Source of the DNA: K23-9 sp964460665
GTDB lineage: Bacteria > Planctomycetota > Planctomycetia > Pirellulales > Pirellulaceae
Direction of reading: 5' to 3'
NCBI GenBank assembly: GCA_964460665.1
Contig: CAYWSL010000284.1
Span: 1 to 7,055, forward strand
DNA: 7,055 nt
Shown here: positions 1 through 5,510 of the stretch, one piece after another
Position numbering within the stretch: the first letter of the stretch is position 1
How the letters are laid out: every line of letters begins with the position of its first letter
Notes under the pieces: generated by a model
The model's database searches: none
What the model saw: only the letters and a program-made list of their open reading frames with translations
What the model was told of the DNA's origin: nothing
Made by a program: the position numbers and the translations under genes

Positions 1-17
1 TTCCAGCCCCCAACAAC

Positions 18-1364
18 GTGACCGTGAAAAGCAATCTTCTCAAACGCGGATTCTTAAGCCTGCTGGGCTCCCAGTTTTTTGGGGCAATGAACGACAACAT
101 CCTGAAAGGGATCCTGACGTTCATGGTGATCGACGGCGCCTGGGCTGGCGAACTTGGCAAAGGTGGGCAAGGAATCGTAGGGATCTTTTTTACCGTCCCG
201 TTCATTTTGCTGTCTGGCTACGCCGGGCAAATCGCTGACCGTTTCAGCAAACGTAAGGTGCTGATCGGCGTGAAGATTGTCGAAATCCCAGTCGCGCTGT
301 TGGGCTTGGCTGGGTTCTGGATGGGCAACCTATGGCTGACGCTGGGGTCGTTGATTTTATTGACCTGCCAAAGTTCATTCTTTGGCCCAGCGAAATATGG
401 AGTGATCCCAGAATTAGTCGGCGATGGTGAATTGAGTCGCGCCAACGGAACGATCAACATGATGACCAACGTTGCCGTGATCGTCGGCACATTGGCAGCA
501 GGCTTCATTAGCGATGCCTACAGCCCGCTTGATGGCACGGCCCCGATGTTGTGGTTACCGGGCGTATGCATGTTAGTGGTCGCCGCGATGGGTTTGGCGG
601 CAGCGATCAGCATGACGCGATTGGAAGCCGGCGACAAAGACCTTGAGTGGGACTGGAATCCATTCAGCACCTACATTGAATCGGTCAAAGAAATGGCCAA
701 GTCAAAGTTGCTGATGGTCATGTTCGCCTGGGGTTACTTTTACCTCTTGGCCGGATTGGCTCTGTTCATCGTGCCCGAGTACACCGTGGTGCTGGGCGTA
801 AACCGAACCTTGGCCAGCGTGCTATTGGGCGTGATGGGAATCGCGATAGGAGTCGGCTGCGGTGTGGCCGGGTTCATTTCCGGTAAGCGAATCGAAACGC
901 GATTGATTCCGATCGGCGCATTAGGCCTGATTGTCTTCTTTGCGCTACTGGCTTTGGTCCCACCCACCAAGATGCCGAAAGTTCCATCATTGTCTGATGT
1001 GGCGCTAAGCAACGTGTCGCTATTCATTTTCGGTGCAGGCTTCTCGGCCGGTTTCTACATCGTGCCGCTGCAAGCGCTGCTGCAAAAGATGTCGCCGGAC
1101 GACGAACGCGGACGTTTCTTGGGCACGGCCAACGCATGCTCGTTCACGTTTCTGACCATTGCGGCGGGACTGTACGCGGTCATTCGCAACAGTTTTGGAG
1201 ACAGTCCGCAACGGATCTTTCTAATTTGTTCGCTACTGATGGCCATCGGCGCCGGCTACTTTCTATGGCGGTTGCGAGGCACAGGCCTGCTGATCGGCCA
1301 AGGCATCCCAGCAGATTCAACATTAAATACACCAGAACCGGGCGAAGCAAAAAAGCAATCTTAG
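18..1364 (+). CDS. LplT-type MFS transporter (putative lysophospholipid transporter)
   Basis: This is an inner-membrane permease of the major facilitator superfamily with about twelve hydrophobic segments, from roughly residues 12-38 to 400-418. The N-terminus carries GAMNDN (22-27), and FFGPAKYGVIPELV lies at 121-134. Both are hallmarks of the LplT family and of the MFS half of Aas-like fusions, which flip lysophospholipids inward for re-acylation. MFS motif A is seen as GYAGQIADRFSKRK (67-80), and a second loop motif contains DDERGR (361-366). The 448 residues fit a stand-alone permease; no acyltransferase domain is fused and none is in the window. The start used is a GTG, with another GTG two codons later. 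No Shine-Dalgarno is evident and the frame is open to the left edge, so the true start may lie outside. The family call is firm; the lysophospholipid substrate is inferred from the family. Confidence 0.88.
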   Translation: MTVKSNLLKRGFLSLLGSQFFGAMNDNILKGILTFMVIDGAWAGELGKGGQGIVGIFFTVPFILLSGYAGQIADRFSKRKVLIGVKIVEIPVALLGLAGFWMGNLWLTLGSLILLTCQSSFFGPAKYGVIPELVGDGELSRANGTINMMTNVAVIVGTLAAGFISDAYSPLDGTAPMLWLPGVCMLVVAAMGLAAAISMTRLEAGDKDLEWDWNPFSTYIESVKEMAKSKLLMVMFAWGYFYLLAGLALFIVPEYTVVLGVNRTLASVLLGVMGIAIGVGCGVAGFISGKRIETRLIPIGALGLIVFFALLALVPPTKMPKVPSLSDVALSNVSLFIFGAGFSAGFYIVPLQALLQKMSPDDERGRFLGTANACSFTFLTIAAGLYAVIRNSFGDSPQRIFLICSLLMAIGAGYFLWRLRGTGLLIGQGIPADSTLNTPEPGEAKKQS

Positions 1365-1475
1365 GACGGCCCGCGCCGTTCCGCTAACAGTGTTTTTAGC
1401 GGCAGGGCGCGAGCCCTCCGGTCCCGCAATTCACGGACCATCACTCACCGGACGGCTCGCGCCGTTCGGCTAACA
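1364..1475. repeat. Three 26-bp REP-like palindromic repeats in alternating orientation
   Basis: Unit A (1364-1389, +) and unit C (1450-1475, +) match at 24 of 26 positions. Unit B (1394-1419) is the same element inverted, matching A at 21 of 26. Each unit holds a small hairpin: ACGGC/GCCGT around a 4-base loop in A and C, and AGGGC/GCCCT in B, so one stem pair is swapped from C-G to G-C without loss of pairing. A and B also face each other: CCGCTAA (1381-1387) can pair with TTAGCGG (1396-1402). Unit A begins on the last base of the permease stop codon. The elements could end or stabilise the upstream transcript, but no T-tract follows, so a classical terminator is not shown. Confidence 0.8.
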
Positions 1476-1529
1476 AGTCTGCCGACGCCAATCCAGCCTC
1501 AGCTCAAACCACACAACCGTCACAACACA

Positions 1530-2105
1530 ATGAAAAACAGCCGCAAAGGTGAACATCCGTTTTCAAAAAATGTCTTCGATTTGAGTGCACGTGAGCTAGG
1601 CTTTAGCAGAGATCAGATCGGACCCGACCATTTTTGTAGAAACTCAGTGACTACACCACCACCATTCCAAACCAGACTGCAACGAAAGCGGCGACCAGGG
1701 TTCTCCTTGGTCGAGTTGTCGGTCGTTGTCATCATCATTGGAGTGCTTGCTGCTTTCGGTGTCCCGCGGCTACTACAATCGGTCGAGAAATCCAAAGCCT
1801 CAGAAGCCTTCAAGTACCTTTCGTCGGTGCGCGATTCGCAAGAACGACATTCGATGCGCGAAGGCACTTACGCGGCGCTGATCACGGACCTAGATTTCAA
1901 TCAAGCTGACCCCGCGTACTTCGAGGTCACATCCATCACCGCCGGCTCCACTGGTTCGCTAGAGGATTCGTGGGCACTGACACTGCGACGCACAGGAAGC
2001 TCCGCGGGCTACGGCGCTTACGAAGTCGTCTTTACCGAAGACGGCTACAATCCAGCGCTCAGCAGCATCGAAAACCACCCAGAGATTCACCCGATGGCGC
2101 GATAG
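1530..2105 (+). CDS. Prepilin-type N-methylation domain protein (type IV pilin-like or type II secretion pseudopilin)
   Basis: The protein has the class III signal RRPG|FSLVEL (residues 55-63): Gly57 at -1, Phe58 at +1 and the conserved Glu62 at +5. An uninterrupted hydrophobic helix follows to about residue 77. A prepilin peptidase would cut after Gly57 and methylate Phe58, leaving a mature protein of 134 residues. The part after the helix (QERHSMREGTYAALITDL, about 104-121) resembles major-pilin/pseudopilin alpha1-C segments. No cysteine pair is present in the mature part, so the usual pilin disulfide loop is missing. From the ATG at 1530 the leader is an unusually long 57 residues and no Shine-Dalgarno is visible. 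An in-frame GTG at 1647 would give a more typical 18-residue leader (MTTPPPF...) and may be the real start. No other pilus or secretion genes are nearby, so its machine is unknown. Confidence 0.85.
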   Translation: MKNSRKGEHPFSKNVFDLSARELGFSRDQIGPDHFCRNSVTTPPPFQTRLQRKRRPGFSLVELSVVVIIIGVLAAFGVPRLLQSVEKSKASEAFKYLSSVRDSQERHSMREGTYAALITDLDFNQADPAYFEVTSITAGSTGSLEDSWALTLRRTGSSAGYGAYEVVFTEDGYNPALSSIENHPEIHPMAR

Positions 2106-2152
2106 CTGAGCTGTCTCGCCTTAAATGAATCGAGTGCGTCGTCACAGAGGCC

Positions 2153-2186
2153 GTAGCGAAAGTCTCGTCTTGACGACTTCCGCTAC
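2153..2186. repeat. Inverted repeat in the convergent intergenic gap; possible bidirectional terminator
   Basis: Arms GTAGCGAAAGTC (2153-2164) and GACTTCCGCTAC (2175-2186) pair at 11 of 12 positions around a 10-base loop. The element lies between the stop of the pilin-like gene (2105) and the stop of thiC (2244), where both transcripts end, so it could act on both strands. There is no following T-run, so intrinsic termination is not proven. From memory, similar GTAGCGGAAGTC palindromes occur between genes in Rhodopirellula-type genomes; this was not searched. Confidence 0.6.
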
Positions 2187-2243
2187 GAATCAACACCCCC
2201 AATTCTTAGCATTGACAACGCACTAGTCGCTGTCGGCAAATAT

Positions 2244-4346
2244 CTACTTGGCCTTTTTCGCTTCCAAAGAAACCAAGTTATCCGCACTATCGGCCAACTG
2301 CCGAATGTCCTCGGAGATTTTCATGCTGCAGAATGTCGGGCCACACATCGAACAGAAGTGAGCTGTCTTGGCACCTTCGGCTGGCAACGTTTCATCGTGG
2401 TACTCAATCGCCCGCGCGGGATCCAGCCCGAGTGCAAACTGGTCACGCCAACGAAATTCAAAGCGGGCTTTTGAGATCGCATTGTCGCGAATCTGAGCCG
2501 CCGGGTGTCCCTTGGCAAGGTCAGCAGCATGAGCAGCGATCTTATAAGTGATCACGCCTTCCCGCACATCGTCGCGATTGGGCAGCCCCAAGTGTTCCTT
2601 GGGTGTCACGTAGCAAAGCATCGCACAGCCGTACCACCCGATTTGCGCGGCGCCGATTCCGGAAGTGAAGTGGTCGTAGCCTGGAGCGATATCGGTCGTT
2701 AGCGGGCCAAGCGTGTAGAAAGGTGCTTCGTGACACCATTCGATTTGCTTTTGCATGTTCTCCTGAATCAGATGCATCGGCACGTGCCCGGGGCCCTCGT
2801 TCATAACCTGGCAGCCCTTGGCCCAAGCCCGCTTGGTTAGTTCACCTTGAACCTCTAGTTCAGCCAACTGAGCGTAGTCGTTGGCATCGGCAATCGAGCC
2901 AGGGCGAAGACCGTCGCCGATCGAAAAACTGACATCGTATGCCGCGCAGATATTGCAGATCTCATCCCAATGCTCGTACAGGAAGTTCTCTTTCTCGTGG
3001 TGAATGCTCCACTTGGCCATGATCGAACCACCACGCGAAACGATCCCAGTCATCCGCTTCGCCGTGTGCGGCACGAACGCTCGCAGAACTCCCGCGTGAA
3101 TCGTGAAGTAATCGACGCCCTGTTCGGCTTGCTCGATCAGCGTATCACGGAACAATTCCCAAGTCAGTGCTTCGATGCTGCCGCCTGTTTTCTCTAGCGC
3201 CTGATAAATCGGAACGGTTCCGATTGGGACGGGACTATTGCGAATGATCCATTCTCGTGTGGCGTGAATGTTCTTGCCGGTGGAAAGGTCCATCACCGTG
3301 TCGGCACCCCACTTGGTGGACCAACGCATCTTTTCCACTTCCTCATCGATCGTGGAAGTGACCGCGGAGTTTCCGATGTTGGCATTGATCTTCACCAGGA
3401 AGTTCCGCCCAATGATCATCGGCTCGCATTCGGGATGATTGATGTTCAGCGGAATGATCGCACGGCCTCGGGCGACTTCCGATCGCACGAACTCGGCCGT
3501 GATAAACGCCGGCGTCATCGCACCCCAAGTCTGCCCAGGATGCTGGTGCTCCATTCGGTTCCGAGGAACCTGCTGGTCTGGATCGATCTCCGACGGGCGT
3601 GGCATTTCGTAGCCGTCGGGCGTGGTGCATAGTTGCCGAATGCGATCGGACGCTTCGGCTGGCAAGTCATTCAAGTTGGGATACTTGTCAGCGATCGCCT
3701 GAAACTGTTCCGTGCGTCCAAGATTCTCGCGGATCGCGATGTATTCCATTTCGGGCGTGATGATTCCCTGATCGGCGTACCACTTTTGTGTGACGGGATG
3801 CCAGTCGGCGCCTTCGTCGTTGCTTCCTTTGGCACGCAATGGATTCCGCTTCAGCCCGGGGTATTCCTTCAGCCGGTTCTTAGCATTTTTCAGCGAGTTG
3901 TATTTTTCGGCGTGCTCTTCGGACAGGTAACCGTTGTCTTCAGGTGTCACGTCTCGGCCCGTGTATTCTTCGACGTCGCCACGACCCAGAATCCATTCTC
4001 GTCGCATAGCCGGTAACCCTTTGGTCACGTCGCCTTCAAAATCAGGATCGCCCCAAGGCCCCGAGCAATCGTAGACACGGACGGGATCGTTCTTTTCGAT
4101 TTTGCCGCCGGGGTGCTCCGTATCCGAAAGTCGGATCTCTCGCAGCGGAACTTTGACGTCCGCGTGAATCTGACCGGAGATGTAGACACGCGTCGAGTTG
4201 GGAAACTGAGTCGGGTCGTTTTCGATCGCTCGAATTTCTTCGGAGTTATCAACATCGTCTGTAAATTGACCGGTGTAGTCGCCACGTTGTTTTGCGTTCT
4301 TCAGCTCGTCGATCGTAGGCGTGGATTGATTGGGGGCGTTCATCAT
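2244..4346 (-). CDS. thiC: Phosphomethylpyrimidine synthase ThiC
   Basis: ThiC is a radical-SAM enzyme that rearranges aminoimidazole ribotide (AIR) into HMP-phosphate, the pyrimidine half of thiamine, in the cytoplasm. The C-terminal [4Fe-4S] motif CSMCGPTFC is intact (Cys665, 668, 673; C-x2-C-x4-C). Family blocks are present in order: PNSTRVYISG (49-58), VYDCSGPWGDP (91-101), GIITPEMEYIAIREN (194-208), IIGRNFLVKINANIGNSAV (311-329), the WGADTVMDLSTG block (346-357) and SIGDGLRPGSI (475-485), then the late CHEAPFYTLGPLTTDIAPGY block. At 700 residues it is longer than the roughly 630 of E. coli ThiC, mainly through extra sequence at about 212-266. It starts with two tandem ATGs. AGGA sits only 3 bases before the first (4346) but 6 before the second (4343), so the second is probably the one used. 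It is monocistronic in this window and lies behind a TPP riboswitch. Confidence 0.98.
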   Translation of the reverse strand: MMNAPNQSTPTIDELKNAKQRGDYTGQFTDDVDNSEEIRAIENDPTQFPNSTRVYISGQIHADVKVPLREIRLSDTEHPGGKIEKNDPVRVYDCSGPWGDPDFEGDVTKGLPAMRREWILGRGDVEEYTGRDVTPEDNGYLSEEHAEKYNSLKNAKNRLKEYPGLKRNPLRAKGSNDEGADWHPVTQKWYADQGIITPEMEYIAIRENLGRTEQFQAIADKYPNLNDLPAEASDRIRQLCTTPDGYEMPRPSEIDPDQQVPRNRMEHQHPGQTWGAMTPAFITAEFVRSEVARGRAIIPLNINHPECEPMIIGRNFLVKINANIGNSAVTSTIDEEVEKMRWSTKWGADTVMDLSTGKNIHATREWIIRNSPVPIGTVPIYQALEKTGGSIEALTWELFRDTLIEQAEQGVDYFTIHAGVLRAFVPHTAKRMTGIVSRGGSIMAKWSIHHEKENFLYEHWDEICNICAAYDVSFSIGDGLRPGSIADANDYAQLAELEVQGELTKRAWAKGCQVMNEGPGHVPMHLIQENMQKQIEWCHEAPFYTLGPLTTDIAPGYDHFTSGIGAAQIGWYGCAMLCYVTPKEHLGLPNRDDVREGVITYKIAAHAADLAKGHPAAQIRDNAISKARFEFRWRDQFALGLDPARAIEYHDETLPAEGAKTAHFCSMCGPTFCSMKISEDIRQLADSADNLVSLEAKKAK

Positions 4347-4375
4347 TTTTCCTAAAAGTAGGCGACCAGGAAAAA
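4346..4375 (-). promoter_or_regulatory. Inverted repeat overlapping the thiC Shine-Dalgarno (candidate expression platform)
   Basis: On the minus strand TTTTTCCT (4368-4375) is a perfect 8-base complement of AGGAAAAA (4346-4353), with a 14-base loop. The right arm contains the AGGA ribosome binding site of thiC and the A of its first ATG. Formation of this hairpin would hide the translation start, which is how many TPP riboswitches act in Gram-negative bacteria. The stem is A/U-rich and its stability was not computed. GGAGGC (4421-4426) just after the riboswitch could pair imperfectly with GCCTAC (4358-4363) in the loop and might be the competing structure; that part is speculative. Confidence 0.5.
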
Positions 4376-4427
4376 CAAACTCAGCAAGAGAGAATGGCTA
4401 TCGCAAGAAAAAGAAACGTAGCCTCCT

Positions 4428-4521
4428 CGCTCCCTTCGTCGGTATGATCCGTATCAGGTTCAAAGGGTTACTCTGGCGTATAGCACCAGAGTTCTCAGTC
4501 CAAACGGACACCCCTGCGGTC
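4428..4521 (-). ncRNA. TPP riboswitch (THI element) in the thiC leader
   Basis: Read on the minus strand, this carries the conserved THI-box parts in order: GGGGTG near the 5' end, a short GTCC/GGAC hairpin, CTGAGA (4493-4498), a variable hairpin with a 7-bp ACTCTGG/CCAGAGT stem (4470-4492), ACCCTTTGAACCTGAT (4453-4468), then GGATCATACCGACGAAGGGA. The last part is the pyrophosphate-sensing arm and the 3' side of P1. CTGAGA and CCTGAT hold the bases that contact the aminopyrimidine and pyrophosphate of TPP in known structures. It lies about 80 bases upstream of thiC on the same strand, so TPP binding should repress thiC. No hairpin plus T-tract follows, which favours translational over transcriptional control. 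Confidence 0.97.
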
Positions 4522-4526
4522 AATTT

Positions 4527-4554
4527 AGTATGACGACCAGCGTTTTTTGGTCAA
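4527..4554 (-). promoter_or_regulatory. Candidate sigma70-type promoter for thiC
   Basis: On the minus strand TTGACC (4549-4554, 5 of 6 to the -35 consensus) is followed after 16 bases by CATACT (4527-4532, 4 of 6 to the -10 consensus). Transcription would begin near 4520, just where the riboswitch begins, and that agreement is the main support. TACTAA, two bases further on with an 18-base spacer, is a poorer alternative -10. A 5-bp palindrome GACCA/TGGTC (4535-4552) overlaps the -35 but is too short to call an operator. Confidence 0.55.
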
Positions 4555-4657
4555 GGATGTGGCGAATTGGCGAGCAATTGAGCCATGCCAGCTTTCAACA
4601 AACAAAAACTTTCGCACTCGTTGGACAATGTGTAGAGTAGTAACTTGGCAACCACTC

Positions 4658-4661
4658 AGGA
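4658..4661 (+). promoter_or_regulatory. Ribosome binding site deciding the Uma2 gene start
   Basis: AGGA lies 7 bases before the ATG at 4669. This favours that ATG over the in-frame TTG at 4645, which has only weak purine-rich sequence before it. Confidence 0.6.
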
Positions 4662-4668
4662 CAGCAAG

Positions 4669-5304
4669 ATGTCAACGGCTCAACCCGATTCCCACTCACC
4701 CGAGCGCTTGGTCAAAGTCCAAGTACTGCAGACTATTGAGGAAGTCAACGCGCGCGGTCCAATGACTGCCGATGCTTTCGAGCGGTTTGCGGCGGTAAAC
4801 GGGCGATGTGAATTGATCGATGGAAAGGTGCATCTTATGAGCCCCGCCGGATCGGAACATGGATTCATTGCAGCTCAGATACTAGTCGCACTGGGCTCCC
4901 ACCTTAAGTCAAAGAAGATTGGGCGTGTCTACGCTGCCGAAACAGGTTTTGTCGTTTCGCGCAATCCAGATACCGTACGCGCTCCAGATGTTGCATTCAT
5001 TCGCCGCGAGCGTCTGCCTGAAGTCGAAGCCCAAGGGTTCGGTCACATCACGCCTGACTTGGTGTTCGAAGTGATTTCGCCGAGCGACACCCCAGAAATG
5101 ATCCAAAGCAAAACCGAAATGTGGTTGGCCGCTGGCGTACAAGTCGTGAATGTCTTTCCATCCACACGTACGGTGGTCAAACATGCTGGAGCAGATTCGA
5201 CAGAATTCAACATCGACGACACGATCAACCTAAGCGACGTCGTTGAAGATTGGAGACCGACAACACGCGAATTGTTCGGCTCATCCGAAGAAGGCTTGGA
5301 TTAA
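4669..5304 (+). CDS. Uma2 family protein (DUF820, PD-(D/E)XK nuclease-like fold)
   Basis: This 211-residue protein has the full Uma2 layout, numbered from the ATG at 4669: ELIDGKVHLMSP (48-59), SEHG (62-65), a central strand-helix region, APDVAFI (106-112), PDLVFEVISPSD (129-140) and QSKTEMWLAAGVQVVNVF (146-163). Glu48, Asp107, Glu134 and Lys148 correspond to the acidic residues and lysine of the PD-(D/E)XK-type site, so the site looks intact. Uma2 proteins are common in cyanobacteria and planctomycetes, often in many copies; nuclease activity is inferred from the fold and no cellular role is established. It has no signal peptide or membrane segment. It is divergent from thiC and has no downstream partner on its strand. 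An in-frame TTG at 4645 would add eight residues, but the AGGA spacing favours the ATG. Confidence 0.9.
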   Translation: MSTAQPDSHSPERLVKVQVLQTIEEVNARGPMTADAFERFAAVNGRCELIDGKVHLMSPAGSEHGFIAAQILVALGSHLKSKKIGRVYAAETGFVVSRNPDTVRAPDVAFIRRERLPEVEAQGFGHITPDLVFEVISPSDTPEMIQSKTEMWLAAGVQVVNVFPSTRTVVKHAGADSTEFNIDDTINLSDVVEDWRPTTRELFGSSEEGLD

Positions 5305-5361
5305 CAGGGCGTTCAACGCACGCCTAGGCAAGACGCAACTTCGTGGTGAAAATGACTTATT

Positions 5362-5502
5362 CTACGATTCGTCTTTGGTTCGCTTAAACGGGTACAGAAA
5401 CTGCCGCCAGTAACCACGATCTTTGGCGTCCATTTCGGTGGCGAGTTTGCCCACTGCGTTTCCCTGCTGCAAAAGGATTTCAATAGTCGATTTCGCAGCA
5501 GT
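5362..5502 (-). pseudogene. Orphan 46-codon coding-like tract, possible 3' remnant of a gene
   Basis: Between an in-frame TAG (5503-5505) and the TAG at 5362-5364 the minus strand encodes 46 residues with a protein-like composition. It has an amphipathic-looking start (STIEILLQQGNAVGKLATEM) and an aromatic/basic tail (YWRQFLYPFKRTKDES). The other two frames give less natural sequence. It begins just after the cytochrome gene stop (5511) and is in a different frame from it. The possible starts (ATT, TTG, GTG or ATG inside the tract) have no clear ribosome binding site. It may be the C-terminal end of a deleted gene or a very small protein co-transcribed with the cytochrome. I do not recognise its family. 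Confidence 0.3.
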
Positions 5503-5510
5503 CTAGCGAC

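Noticed and set aside
1364..1475. CRISPR array
   Set aside because: The repeats alternate in orientation with unequal spacers (4 and 30 bases), unlike direct CRISPR repeats, and no cas gene is present.
3264..4016. Plus-strand open frames opposite thiC (122 and 127 codons)
   Set aside because: thiC is conserved through this entire stretch on the other strand; the antisense frames arise from its codon bias.
4535..4552. GACCA/TGGTC palindrome over the thiC -35 as an operator
   Set aside because: Arms of five bases with an 8-base spacer are too short to distinguish from chance.
5308..5324. GGCGT/ACGCC hairpin just after the Uma2 stop as a terminator
   Set aside because: The stem is only 5 bp with a 7-base loop and has no T-tract.
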